From positions 434,001 through 498,000 of the forward strand of contig NZ_CP134227.1 of assembly GCF_031656915.1 (NCBI RefSeq): 64,000 bases of DNA, read 5' to 3'. This document shows, one piece after another, positions 45,324 to 56,306 of the stretch (the stretch's first letter is position 1; every line of letters starts with the position of its first letter). A model generated the notes under the pieces. It was not told where the DNA came from, made no database searches, and saw only the letters and a program-made list of their open reading frames with translations. A program made the position numbers and the translations under genes. This stretch comes from Nocardioides marmorisolisilvae. Lineage in GTDB: Bacteria; Actinomycetota; Actinomycetes; Propionibacteriales; Nocardioidaceae.

Positions 45324-46511
45324 GTGGACAAGATGGTGGTCGACCGGCTGCTGAGCCGGTTGGAGTTCGGACGCGTCGAGCTCACGTTCTGGGACGGCGA
45401 GACCCGCCGCTACGGCCGCGGTGGCCCCGAGGCCCACCTCAGGCTGACCGACCCTGCCGTCGTACGGCGTGCCCTGCGCAGCGCCAGCCTCGCGGTCGGT
45501 GAGGCCTACGTCGACGGCGACATCCAGATCCCCGAGGACGACCTGGACACACTCTTCTGGATCCTGGCGAGCAACCGCGCCCGGTTCCGCGCTCTGCGGC
45601 CGCTGCGGCTGCTGCACCGCACCGAGCCGAACCGGCGCTCGACCCAGCGCGGCCAGATCAGTCGGCACTATGACGTCGGCAACGCCTACTACCGACTGTT
45701 CCTCGACGACACGCTCAGCTACTTCTGTGCCTACTTCACCTCCGACGACGACACCCTCGAGACGGCCCAACGGCAGAAGATCGACCACACACTGGCCAAG
45801 CTGCGGCCCCTCCCTGGTCATCGCATCCTGGACATCGGCTGTGGGTGGGGCCATCTCCTGGTCGGCGCCGCCAAGGCGCACGAGGTCACCGGCGTCGGGA
45901 TCACCCTGAGCAGCGAGCAACTCGCCGAGGCCAGGACGCTCGCCGAGCGCGAAGGGGTGGCCGACCGGGTCCGCTTCGAGCTGATGAACTTCCAGGACCT
46001 GGCGACGTGCAGCGACCCGGCACTGCGGGGGCCCTTCGACCGGGTCGTCAGCGTCGGCATGTTCGAGCACGTGGGCCGCCGGCTCCATCCGGTGTTCTTC
46101 GCGGCGGTGCGGGACCTGCTCGTCACCCACGGCATCGCGGTGATGAACACGATCACCGACCAGCGTGACCAGCAGGTCGACGCGTGGGTGGACCGGTACG
46201 TCTTCCCCGGCGGCCACCTGCCTACCGTGGCCAGGATCGAGCGGTTGCTCGCCGCGTCGGGCCTGTGGTCGGTGGACCGGGAGAACCTGTGGCGCCACTA
46301 CGGGCGGACCGTCGGGCTGTGGCGGGAGCGACATCGTGCGCACCGCGCCGAGATCGTGGCGATGTACGACGAGCGCTTCTACCGCATCCGTGATCTCTGG
46401 TTGGCCGGGTCCAAGGCGGGGTTCGACTACGGCAGTCTCGGCCTGACCCAGCTCGTCTTCACCAAGGGCAAGCCCGCCGACTGGCCGTGGGTGCGTCCCG
46501 ATGCAGGCTGA
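45324..46511 (+). CDS. cfa: Cyclopropane-fatty-acyl-phospholipid synthase family methyltransferase
   Basis: 395 residues. Family landmarks: QISRHYDVGNAYYRLFLDDTLSYFCAYF, the SAM site ILDIGCGWGHLLVGAA, VTGVGITLSSEQ, and the MFEHVG motif. It transfers a methylene or methyl group to unsaturated acyl chains of membrane phospholipids. GTG at 45324 has GGAGGCAAGGA upstream; TAGACT at 45300 fits a -10. It diverges from the GrpB-like gene and converges on the UvrA-like gene. Confidence 0.9.
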   Translation: MDKMVVDRLLSRLEFGRVELTFWDGETRRYGRGGPEAHLRLTDPAVVRRALRSASLAVGEAYVDGDIQIPEDDLDTLFWILASNRARFRALRPLRLLHRTEPNRRSTQRGQISRHYDVGNAYYRLFLDDTLSYFCAYFTSDDDTLETAQRQKIDHTLAKLRPLPGHRILDIGCGWGHLLVGAAKAHEVTGVGITLSSEQLAEARTLAEREGVADRVRFELMNFQDLATCSDPALRGPFDRVVSVGMFEHVGRRLHPVFFAAVRDLLVTHGIAVMNTITDQRDQQVDAWVDRYVFPGGHLPTVARIERLLAASGLWSVDRENLWRHYGRTVGLWRERHRAHRAEIVAMYDERFYRIRDLWLAGSKAGFDYGSLGLTQLVFTKGKPADWPWVRPDAG

Positions 46512-46560
46512 CCCGCACGCGGTCGGATGTCGGCGTACTGGTCGGCGTACTGCCCGAGGC

Positions 46561-46607
46561 CTTCACACAGCAACGGACTCCTTCACACACCGACTCTCCT
46601 GTGTGAA
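46561..46607. repeat. Inverted and direct repeats between convergent genes
   Basis: TTCACACAG (46562-46570) and CTGTGTGAA (46599-46607) form a perfect 9-bp inverted repeat. A second TTCACACA lies between them at 46582-46589. A direct repeat CGGCGTACTG at 46531 and 46544 is just upstream. The gap (46512-46636) separates the convergent cfa and uvrA-like genes, so a bidirectional terminator or protein site is possible. The 28-base loop and lack of a T-run argue against a simple intrinsic terminator. Confidence 0.45.
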
Positions 46608-46636
46608 CGTGACCCTTGGGTGCTGAACCTGGGAAA

Positions 46637-49054
<2,418 letters not shown>

Positions 49055-49095
49055 CGGGCTTCTCCTCACGGCGGCTTCCACGGGCACGCTCGACG

Positions 49096-49548
49096 CTAGA
49101 CCAGCCACGTTCCGTCCCGCATCAGAGTGCGTCCGGCGAGCTCGTTGGCCTCGCGCCACGCCTGCACGCGTGTCGGACGCAGGACGTGGAAGAGGTAGCC
49201 GGTGTCCTCGCGCGGGTCCCAGTCGGCCTGGGCGGCGTACGCCGACCCCAGCTCGTCGTCGTCCTCCACCGGAACCACGCGCTCGAGCCGCGCATCGATC
49301 ATCACCACGTCACGGGTGGGCCCCACCGCGAGCCGGGCGCGGCCCGACCCGGAGAGGTGGCGGGCAGTGACCGAGGCTGCCGGCACAGCGATCACGGCCC
49401 GCTGCGCCACCCACGCCAGCGAGAGCGGCACCAGGTGCGCCTCCCCCGCCGCTGACGCGGTGGCGACCCAGACGTCGATCCCCGGTGTGGCGAGCATCGC
49501 GAGCGCGTCCGCCTTGCGTCGGTGCGGGTCGCGTGCTGGGGCGACCAA
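49096..49548 (-). CDS. PPOX-class F420-dependent oxidoreductase (TIGR03668-like)
   Basis: 150 residues with the split-barrel pattern HLVPLSLAWVAQRAVIAVP, RHLSGSGRARLAVGPTRDVVMIDARLE. The C-terminus GYLFHVLRPTRVQAWRE fits the TIGR03668 group. It likely uses F420 or flavin. The start is TTG 49548, three bases after the stop of the VOC gene (TGAGTTG), which suggests coupling. Upstream in-frame ATG is absent. Confidence 0.8.
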   Translation of the reverse strand: MVAPARDPHRRKADALAMLATPGIDVWVATASAAGEAHLVPLSLAWVAQRAVIAVPAASVTARHLSGSGRARLAVGPTRDVVMIDARLERVVPVEDDDELGSAYAAQADWDPREDTGYLFHVLRPTRVQAWREANELAGRTLMRDGTWLV

Positions 49549-49549
49549 C

Positions 49550-49960
49550 TCACTGCGCCTGGTTGATGCGGATCATGTTGCCGGCCGGGTCGCGGACGGC
49601 GCAGTCACGCAGCCCGTAGGGCTGGTCGGTCGGCTCTTGGACGACCTCGACATCGCGGGCCTGCAGGGCGTCGAAGGTCGCATCGAGGTCGGCAGTGGTG
49701 AGCACGAGCATCGCGTAGGTGCCCTTCGCCATCATCTCCTGCACGGTGCGGCGCTCCTCGTCGGTGATCCCCGGGTCGACGGCCGGCGGGTGCAGCACGA
49801 TCGAGGTGTCCGGCTGGCCCGGCGGGCCTACGGTGATCCACCGCATCGTCCCCTGTCCCACATCGAGGCGGATGTCGAAGCCGAGCGCGTCCCGATAGAA
49901 CGCCAGAGACGCCTCGGGGTCCTCGTGGGGCAGGAAGCTGGAGTGAATGCGCAGGTCCAT
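49550..49960 (-). CDS. VOC (glyoxalase-like) family protein
   Basis: 136 residues. The repeated beta-alpha-beta pattern starts MDLRIHSSFLPHEDPEASLAFYRDALGFDI and ends GLRDCAVRDPAGNMIRINQ, typical of glyoxalase/bleomycin-resistance proteins. The metal ligands cannot be assigned with certainty. ATG at 49960, 6 bp after the AraC-type gene; the pair AraC regulator plus VOC protein is common in actinobacteria. Confidence 0.87.
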   Translation of the reverse strand: MDLRIHSSFLPHEDPEASLAFYRDALGFDIRLDVGQGTMRWITVGPPGQPDTSIVLHPPAVDPGITDEERRTVQEMMAKGTYAMLVLTTADLDATFDALQARDVEVVQEPTDQPYGLRDCAVRDPAGNMIRINQAQ

Positions 49961-49965
49961 GGCGG

Positions 49966-50415
49966 TCACGCTAGCTGGCCGACCGGGACGGCCGCTTCTC
50001 GATTCCTGACCGGTCTGGTCACCTGCTTGACGACACAGCTGGGCAGCCCTGCGGCACCGCTGGCCGCCAGGTCCCGGTAGGCGCTCGGCGACATCCCGAC
50101 CAGTTCGGAGAAGCGGGTGCTGAAGGTGCCGAGCGAGCCGTAGCCGACCGCGAAGCAGACCTCCGTCACGGATCGGTCGCCGCGCCGGAGCAGGGCCATC
50201 GCACGCTCGACCCGTCGCGTCATCAGGTAGGAGTACGGCGCCTCGCCGTACGCGATTCGGAACTGGCGACTGAGGTGGCCCGCGGACATGTGCACGTGAC
50301 GTGCCAGCGCCTCCACGTCGAGTGGCTGCGCGTACTCGCGGTCTATCCGGTCGCGCACCCGACGCAGTCGGGCAAGGTCCGCGAGGCGCTGCGGATCGGC
50401 CGACCCGCTGCGCAC
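49966..50415 (-). CDS. AraC-family transcriptional regulator (DNA-binding domain only)
   Basis: 149 residues. Two helix-turn-helix units are visible: VEALARHVHMSAGHLSRQFRIAYGEAPYSYLMTRRVERAMALL and VTEVCFAVGYGSLGTFSTRFSELVGMSPSAYRD. No ligand-binding domain is attached. GTG 50415 is chosen as start because GGGGAG lies 8 bases upstream; GTG 50451 is the alternative. It likely controls the VOC gene beside it and perhaps the divergent MFS gene. Confidence 0.82.
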   Translation of the reverse strand: MRSGSADPQRLADLARLRRVRDRIDREYAQPLDVEALARHVHMSAGHLSRQFRIAYGEAPYSYLMTRRVERAMALLRRGDRSVTEVCFAVGYGSLGTFSTRFSELVGMSPSAYRDLAASGAAGLPSCVVKQVTRPVRNREAAVPVGQLA

Positions 50416-50533
50416 CGCGTTGCTCCCCGCACTCCTCTCGGCACTGCCCACGGGGGCATCGTGCCACGGGGCACCACGCCCCCGGGAGCAGTGCCGGACG
50501 TTAGCGGGCACACATGGTCGGGCACGGGCAGGT

Positions 50534-52000
50534 GTGATCGCGCCGTGGCAGACCGTACGCACCCGGCTCACGGAGACCGTGGGTGGGCGGGCCCGGTTGC
50601 GCGTGATCGCCCTGCTGGCCGCGGTGCTCGCCCTGGACAGCGCCGACAAGGCGACCGTCGGCGCGGTCGCCGGGGAGCTAGAGGCCAGCCTGCACATCGG
50701 TAACACCGAGATCGGCCTGCTCGCCTCGGTCTCCACGGCGATCGCGATGATCTGCACCCTGCCCCTCGGCATCGTCGCGGACCGGGGCAACCGGTCCCGG
50801 CTGCTCGCCGTTGCGGTCCTGGTCTGGTCCGCGGCGATGGCGGTCGCCGGCGTCTCGACGTCCTACCTGATGCTGCTGCTGTGCCAGGTGGCGATGGGCG
50901 GCATCGCGGCAGCGGCCGGGCCCACGATCGCGTCCTTGACCGGTGACCTCTTCCCGGCGGGCGAACGGGGTCGGATCTACGGCTTCGTGCTCTCGGGCGA
51001 GCTGATCGGGGCGGGGGTCGGCTTCCTCGTTTCGGGCGACGTCGCGGCGGTGCTGTCGTGGCGATGGTCGTTCTGGGTGCTGGCCGTGCCGGGGATGGCC
51101 CTCGCTGCGGCGGTGTGGCGTGGCCTGCCGGAGCCGGCACGCGGCGGCCAGGAGCCGCTGCCGATCGAGGCGCCCGACGGTGCCGATGCCGAGCCCGAGC
51201 CGACCGAGGACCGGATCCGGGAGGCCGTCGACGAGAGCGACGTCGAGCCGCGGGGCACCGACGTACTGACCCGGGACCCGACCGGCCGTTCGCTGTGGTG
51301 GGCCGTGCGGTACGTGCTGTCCATCCGGACCAACCGGGTGCTGATCTTGTCCTCGGCGCTCGGCTACTTCTTCTTCTCCGGCGTGCGAACCTTCGCCGTG
51401 GTCTTCATGCGAGGCAAGTTCGGGCTCGACCAGGGCGTCGCGAGCAGCCTGCTCGTGCTGATCGGCTGCGGGGCGATCGTCGGGGTCCTGCTCACCGGAC
51501 GGCTGGCCGACCGGCTGGTGGCACGGCACCACCTGACCGCTCGGCCGGTGCTCGCCGGCGCGGCCTACCTGCTCGCCGTGGTGATGTTCGTCCCGGGCCT
51601 GCTCGCCGGCAGCCTGCTGCTCACCGGTGCCCTCTTCTTCTTCGCCGCCGCGGGGGTCGGCGGTTCGAACCCGCCGCTCGACGCCGCTCGGCTGGACGTC
51701 GTCCACTTCGCGCTCTGGGGGCGGGCCGAGGCGGTCCGGAGTGTGTTCCGCTCGTTGCTCGAAGCAGTCGCGCCGCTGCTGTTCGGCTACGTGTCCACGC
51801 TCTTCGGCAGCAGTACGGCGAGCCTTGGCAGTTCCGGCGGCGTGACCTCCAGCAACGGCGTCGGCCTCCAGCAGACCTTCCTGGTGATGCTGGTCCCGCT
51901 GCTCGCCTCCGGGCTGCTGCTGTGCCTGCGCGCCCGTCGCAGCTACCCCGCGGATGTCGCAGCCGCGGTCGCCTCGGAGCGGTCGACGCCCGCGAGGTGA
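50534..52000 (+). CDS. MFS transporter
   Basis: 488 residues with 12 predicted helices. Motif A between helices 2 and 3 is GIVADRGNRSRL. A long acidic loop (about 200-245, GADAEPEPTEDRIREAVDESDVEP) separates the halves. It resembles the spinster-like or sugar-phosphate branch, but the substrate is unknown. GTG 50534 is favoured; the region upstream is shared with the divergent AraC gene. It converges on the ROK kinase gene with 10 bp between stops. Confidence 0.83.
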   Translation: MIAPWQTVRTRLTETVGGRARLRVIALLAAVLALDSADKATVGAVAGELEASLHIGNTEIGLLASVSTAIAMICTLPLGIVADRGNRSRLLAVAVLVWSAAMAVAGVSTSYLMLLLCQVAMGGIAAAAGPTIASLTGDLFPAGERGRIYGFVLSGELIGAGVGFLVSGDVAAVLSWRWSFWVLAVPGMALAAAVWRGLPEPARGGQEPLPIEAPDGADAEPEPTEDRIREAVDESDVEPRGTDVLTRDPTGRSLWWAVRYVLSIRTNRVLILSSALGYFFFSGVRTFAVVFMRGKFGLDQGVASSLLVLIGCGAIVGVLLTGRLADRLVARHHLTARPVLAGAAYLLAVVMFVPGLLAGSLLLTGALFFFAAAGVGGSNPPLDAARLDVVHFALWGRAEAVRSVFRSLLEAVAPLLFGYVSTLFGSSTASLGSSGGVTSSNGVGLQQTFLVMLVPLLASGLLLCLRARRSYPADVAAAVASERSTPAR

Positions 52001-52010
52001 GCTCGAAGCG

Positions 52011-53066
52011 TCACGGCGAGGCGCGGAACCGGCGTACCGGTCGGTCGGGACGACGTCGCCGGGTCCGCCGGGACCGCCGCGCGGCGGAGCGAGCCATGTC
52101 GGCAGCACCGATGAAGCCCGCGTCCGGTCCGAGCCGGGCCAACAGCACCGGAGGCTCGGGACGGTGACCTCGGCCGGTCAAGGTGCGCGCGAAGGCCCTC
52201 CGCGTCGGCTCGAGCAGCAGGTCCCCTGCGGCGGAGACCCCACCGCCCACGATGACGCAGCTCGGGTCGAAGGCGGCGGCCATGCCGGCGAGGCCCACCC
52301 CGAGCCACTCCCCCACGTCGCCGATCAGCTCGATCGACAGCGGGTCGCCGTCACGCGCCGCCTGGGTGATCTGCGGACCGGTCAGCAGGCCGGGGTCCCC
52401 GCCGACGAGGTCACGCAGGTGGTGGGCGACCGGTGAGTTGGCACGGACGAGCTCGCGGGCCTCGCGAACCAGCGCGTTGCCCGAGGCGTACTGCTCCCAG
52501 CAGCCACGGTTTCCACACTCGCAGCGGTGCCCATCACGGACCACCTGGATATGGCCGAACTCGCCGGCCATCCCGTTGGCCCCGCGATAGACGCGGTTGT
52601 CGATGACCAGCGCTCCCCCAATGCCGGTCCCCAGCGTGGCGCAGAGCACGAAGCGCTGCCCGACCCCGGCGCCGAACCGGCACTCGGCCAGCGCCGCTGT
52701 GTTGGCGTCGTTGTCGACGACCACCGGGATCCGGACCCGGTCCGCGACCCGCGCCCGAAGCGGCTCGCGCCGCCAGTCCAGGTGCGGGGAGAACATCACC
52801 ACTGAGCGGGACGAGTCCACGAAGCCGGCGGCGCCGATCCCCACGGCCGCGATGTCGTGTCGCCGCGCGAGGTCGTTGACGAGCTCGACAATGGTGTCCT
52901 CGACGAGGCGTACGTCGTGACCGATGGTCGGTCGGCGCTCGACATGGAGCACCTGACCGGTCGAGTCGACCACCCCGGCGAGCACTTTGGTGCCACCGAT
53001 GTCGATGCCCACGGTCAGCGGATCCCACCGCATCATCCGCGTTCGACGCGGGGCGATCTCCGGCAT
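52011..53066 (-). CDS. glk: ROK-family glucokinase
   Basis: 351 residues. The nucleotide-binding motif is GIDIGGTKVLAGVVD, the phosphate loop is LGTGIGGALVI, and the ROK zinc motif is GHRCECGNRGCWEQYASGNAL. It phosphorylates a hexose, most likely glucose, with ATP or polyphosphate. The last 25 residues are an Arg-rich extension unlike the family. ATG at 53066; a second possible start (MRWDPLTVG) is 11 codons in. Confidence 0.9.
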   Translation of the reverse strand: MPEIAPRRTRMMRWDPLTVGIDIGGTKVLAGVVDSTGQVLHVERRPTIGHDVRLVEDTIVELVNDLARRHDIAAVGIGAAGFVDSSRSVVMFSPHLDWRREPLRARVADRVRIPVVVDNDANTAALAECRFGAGVGQRFVLCATLGTGIGGALVIDNRVYRGANGMAGEFGHIQVVRDGHRCECGNRGCWEQYASGNALVREARELVRANSPVAHHLRDLVGGDPGLLTGPQITQAARDGDPLSIELIGDVGEWLGVGLAGMAAAFDPSCVIVGGGVSAAGDLLLEPTRRAFARTLTGRGHRPEPPVLLARLGPDAGFIGAADMARSAARRSRRTRRRRPDRPVRRFRASP

Positions 53067-53122
53067 GCTCCGAGACTAATGCCCGGCGTCTGCCCGACGG
53101 CGCAGGCAGACGAGATGCAAGG

Positions 53123-53479
53123 TCAGGACTCCTCGTCGATCACATGCACCGCGGCCTCCTCGGCGCTGGCCCCCGCGCCGTCGATGCCCTCGTCCTCGGC
53201 GTACATCTCGGAGTCGATGTCCTCGTGCCTGCCCTCGTCGGGTGCCATCAGCCGGCCCGCGCGGCGGTCGCCCACCTCGTTGTCGTCCAGGTCCTCGGCA
53301 CCCTCGTCGGGCTGCTGGTCCCAGACCTCGGGCTCCTCGTCGGCGAGCCGCTCATCGAGGGTCTCGGGCCCGTCGCTGATCCTGGGCTCCCGGTCCGGCG
53401 GCGAGTACCCCTCGTCGAGGACATCCTCGACGCCGCGGTCATCGAGCGTGTCCTCCGGCTGCAACTGGTCCGAGCTCAT
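53123..53479 (-). CDS. DUF5709 protein
   Basis: 118 residues from ATG 53479 (MSSDQLQPEDTLDDRGVEDVLDEGYSPPDREP). The protein is very acidic, ends with ASAEEAAVHVI, and contains GDRRAGRLMAPDEG, all as in DUF5709. The family is actinobacterial and of unknown function. An earlier GTG-type start 14 codons upstream is not conserved in style. Confidence 0.82.
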   Translation of the reverse strand: MSSDQLQPEDTLDDRGVEDVLDEGYSPPDREPRISDGPETLDERLADEEPEVWDQQPDEGAEDLDDNEVGDRRAGRLMAPDEGRHEDIDSEMYAEDEGIDGAGASAEEAAVHVIDEES

Positions 53480-53596
53480 CGGTCTCACTCCTTCGCCTTC
53501 GCGATCGCGTCCGGGGTGCATACCCGGGTCGCATCGTCGTACACCTCGACGCTACTCCGCCCCCCCGGCGCACCTCCTCCATCGCGGATCGCCGGC

Positions 53597-53625
53597 TATC
53601 TCATATGTGAGATACCGTGTCACCC
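53597..53625 (+). promoter_or_regulatory. 18-bp palindromic operator and leaderless promoter of the HTH-MurA gene
   Basis: TATCTCA-TATG-TGAGATA at 53597-53614 is a perfect inverted repeat. TACCGT (53613-53618) overlaps its right end and lies 7 bases before ATG 53626, so it can be the -10 of a leaderless promoter. The XRE domain encoded immediately downstream is the obvious candidate to bind it, which would make the gene autoregulated. Confidence 0.65.
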
Positions 53626-55152
53626 ATGGACTACCTCGGTCGGATCGGTCACCTCATCCGCGATGCACGCAAGCACCGTGGTTGGACGCAGGCGCAACTG
53701 GCGGAAGTGCTCAGCACCAGCCAGAGCGCCGTCAACCGCATCGAGCGGGGGCACCAGAACCTCTCCTTGGACATGCTCGCCCGGATCGGCGAGGCGCTGG
53801 ACTCCCAGATCGTCAGCATCGGTTCAGGGCCCGCCCACCTGCGCGTGCATGGTCCGACCACGCTGCACGGGAGCATCGAGGTCAAGACCTCCAAGAACGC
53901 CGGTGTCGCCCTGCTCTGCGCCGCGCTGCTCAACCGCGGGCGAACGACGCTGCGCCGGGTCGCCCGGATCGAGGAGGTGAACCGACTGCTCGAGGTCCTC
54001 GACAGCATCGGGGTCGTCACCCGCTGGCTCAACGACGACAACGACCTCGAGATCATCCCGCCCGAGAACTTCGACCTCGACTCGATCGACGCCGATGCCG
54101 CACGTCGTACCCGTTCGATCATCATGTTCCTCGGCCCCCTGATGCACCGGCTGCCGGCCTTCGCCCTCCCGTACGCCGGTGGCTGCGACCTCGGCACCCG
54201 CACCGTCGAGCCGCACATGACGGCACTGCGCCGGTTCGGACTCGAGGTCAAGGCGACCGAGGGCAGCTACCAGGCAGAGGTCCACTCCGGCGTCTCGCCG
54301 ACCCGGCCGATCGTGCTGACCGAGCGCGGGGACACCGTCACCGAGAACGCCCTGATGGCGGCGGCCCTCTCCCCCGGGACGACCGTGATCCGCAACGCGA
54401 GCTCGAACTACATGGTCCAGGACCTCTGCTTCTTCCTGCAGCGTCTCGGCGTGGGGGTCGAGGGCATCGGCACCACGACCCTCCGGGTCACCGGCAGGGA
54501 CAGCATCGACGTCGACGTCGACTACGCCCCCAGCGAGGACCCGATCGAGGCGATGTCGCTGCTTGCCGCGGCGATCGTGACCGACTCCGAGATCACGATC
54601 CGCAAGGTGCCGATCGAGTTCCTTGAGATCGAGCTCGCCGTGCTGGAGGAGATGGGGTTCCGCTACGAGCTGTCCGAGGAGTACCTCGCCCAGAACGGTC
54701 ACACCCGGCTGGTCGACCTCAGCACCCAGCGATCGGTGCTGCACTCCCCGATCGACAAGATCCACCCGATGCCCTTCCCTGGTCTGAACATCGACAACCT
54801 GCCGTTCTTCGCGGTGATCGCCGCCGCCGCTCAGGGCAAGACGATGCTGCACGACTGGGTCTACGAGAACCGCGCCATCTACCTGACCGAGTTGAACAAG
54901 CTCGGTGGCCGGGTCACCCTGATGGACCCGCACCGGGTGATGATCGAGGGTCCCACGCACTGGTCCGGCGCCGAGGTGATCTGCCCGCCGGCGCTGCGGC
55001 CCGCGGTCGTCGTGCTGCTCGCGATGCTGGCCTCGAAGGGCACCTCGGTGCTTCGCTCGACCTACGTCATCCACCGCGGTTACGAGGGCCTTGCCGAGCG
55101 CCTCAACGAGCTCGGCGCGAGCATCGAGACCTTCTACGACCACGGGGTCTGA
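53626..55152 (+). CDS. XRE-type DNA-binding domain fused to a MurA-like enolpyruvyl transferase
   Basis: 508 residues. Residues 8-62 are an XRE helix-turn-helix (LIRDARKHRGWTQAQLAEVL, then TSQSAVNRIERG). Residues 71-508 are an EPSP/MurA fold: Lys90 in KTSKNAG corresponds to the UDP-GlcNAc-binding lysine, Cys187 in AGGCDLGTRTVEPH to the catalytic cysteine of MurA, and the aspartate in LNIDNLPFF to the general base. Key residues are thus kept, so it may make UDP-GlcNAc-enolpyruvate or sense it. The palindrome at 53597 suggests autoregulation. ATG 53626 is chosen over GTG 53617 because of the leaderless promoter. Confidence 0.9.
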   Translation: MDYLGRIGHLIRDARKHRGWTQAQLAEVLSTSQSAVNRIERGHQNLSLDMLARIGEALDSQIVSIGSGPAHLRVHGPTTLHGSIEVKTSKNAGVALLCAALLNRGRTTLRRVARIEEVNRLLEVLDSIGVVTRWLNDDNDLEIIPPENFDLDSIDADAARRTRSIIMFLGPLMHRLPAFALPYAGGCDLGTRTVEPHMTALRRFGLEVKATEGSYQAEVHSGVSPTRPIVLTERGDTVTENALMAAALSPGTTVIRNASSNYMVQDLCFFLQRLGVGVEGIGTTTLRVTGRDSIDVDVDYAPSEDPIEAMSLLAAAIVTDSEITIRKVPIEFLEIELAVLEEMGFRYELSEEYLAQNGHTRLVDLSTQRSVLHSPIDKIHPMPFPGLNIDNLPFFAVIAAAAQGKTMLHDWVYENRAIYLTELNKLGGRVTLMDPHRVMIEGPTHWSGAEVICPPALRPAVVVLLAMLASKGTSVLRSTYVIHRGYEGLAERLNELGASIETFYDHGV

Positions 55153-55175
55153 CCCCGGCCCTCGAGCCGTCTGGG

Positions 55176-55445
55176 TCAGCGGGCCTGCTTGAACAGGCTG
55201 TCCAGGAAGGACCGGCTGGACGGACGCGCGGGCGGCGGCTCGGTCATGTCCGCGGTGATCCGCGGCATCGGCTGGGTGTGGCTCGAGCGGTGGGCGTGCC
55301 AGTCGTTCTCGGCCTCGACCAGTGCGCCGAGATCGGCTCGGTCGAGGAACAGCCCCTGACAGGACTCACACTGCGCCACGGTGACGTCGGCGTAGGGGCG
55401 GCGCGTCATCGCGCCCTGGCACTTCGGGCACGTCATCTCGTCCAC
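55176..55445 (-). CDS. TFIIB-type zinc-ribbon protein
   Basis: 89 residues. Two CxxC pairs (MTCPKCQGAM and AQCESCQGLFLDR) make a zf-TFIIB ribbon, followed by a variable tail (PMPRITADMTEPPPARPSSRSFLDSLFKQAR). Function is unknown; such proteins are widespread small zinc proteins. It converges on the HTH-MurA gene with 23 bp between stops. Confidence 0.85.
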   Translation of the reverse strand: MDEMTCPKCQGAMTRRPYADVTVAQCESCQGLFLDRADLGALVEAENDWHAHRSSHTQPMPRITADMTEPPPARPSSRSFLDSLFKQAR

Positions 55446-55478
55446 GATCCGACGTTACTCCAGTGGTTGACTGCAGGG

Positions 55479-56306
55479 ATGCACGACACCCGAAGCGAGA
55501 CCCCCAGCACCGGCTTCGCGTACCTCGACGAGGCACTGACCCCGCCCGGACCGCCCCTGGCGATGGCGCACCGCGGCGGGGGCAAGCACCCCGATGTGGT
55601 CGGGCTGGAGAACACGATGGCGGCCTTCCGGCACGCCGTCGGGCTGGGCTACCGCTACCTGGAGACCGACGTGCACGCCACCTCCGACGGGGTTCTGGTC
55701 GTCAACCACGACGCGAGTCTCAACCGGGTGGCCAAGCTCCCGGGGCGGATCGTGGAGATGACGGCGAAAGAGGTCGCCGGCGCCAAGATCGCGGGCCGCG
55801 AGCTGGTGCCGACCATGGCCGACCTGCTCGAGGAGTTCCCCGACTGCAGGTTCAACATCGACATCAAGGCTCCCGCCGCCGTCGAGCCGCTGGCCGCCCT
55901 CGTCGCGGCGACCGGCGCCCACGAGCGGGTGTGCGTGGGCGCCTTCGACCTGAGCCGCATCGAGTGGTTCCGCAGGCTCACCGGGGGTCGGGTGGCGACG
56001 TCGGCCTCGAAGACCGAGGCGATCCGGTTCCTGTCGATGCGGGACCGCGAGCGGGCCAGGGCGTATGCCCGGGGCAGGTTCGCCGTGCTCCAGCTGCCCC
56101 GGGTGCGCGGTCCGATCCCCGTGGTCACCGACTCCGTCGTACGCCGTGCACACGGGTCGGGCGTCCAGGTGCACGCCTGGACCGTCGACCGACCCCGGCA
56201 CATGCGGACGATGATCGACCGCGGAGTCGACGGAATCTTCACCGACCGGACCGATTTGCTGAAGGATGTGCTCCGGGAGCGGGGACTGTGGAGGGAGCAT
56301 GGATGA
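55479..56306 (+). CDS. Glycerophosphodiester phosphodiesterase
   Basis: 275 residues. The GDPD motifs are AMAHRGGG with ENTMAAF, LETDVHATSDGVLVVNHD, and VHAWTVD. They hold the catalytic His and the metal ligands. It hydrolyses glycerophosphodiesters to glycerol 3-phosphate and an alcohol. No signal peptide is visible, so it is probably cytoplasmic. Start ATG 55479; its stop overlaps the MFS gene (ATGA). Confidence 0.93.
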   Translation: MHDTRSETPSTGFAYLDEALTPPGPPLAMAHRGGGKHPDVVGLENTMAAFRHAVGLGYRYLETDVHATSDGVLVVNHDASLNRVAKLPGRIVEMTAKEVAGAKIAGRELVPTMADLLEEFPDCRFNIDIKAPAAVEPLAALVAATGAHERVCVGAFDLSRIEWFRRLTGGRVATSASKTEAIRFLSMRDRERARAYARGRFAVLQLPRVRGPIPVVTDSVVRRAHGSGVQVHAWTVDRPRHMRTMIDRGVDGIFTDRTDLLKDVLRERGLWREHG

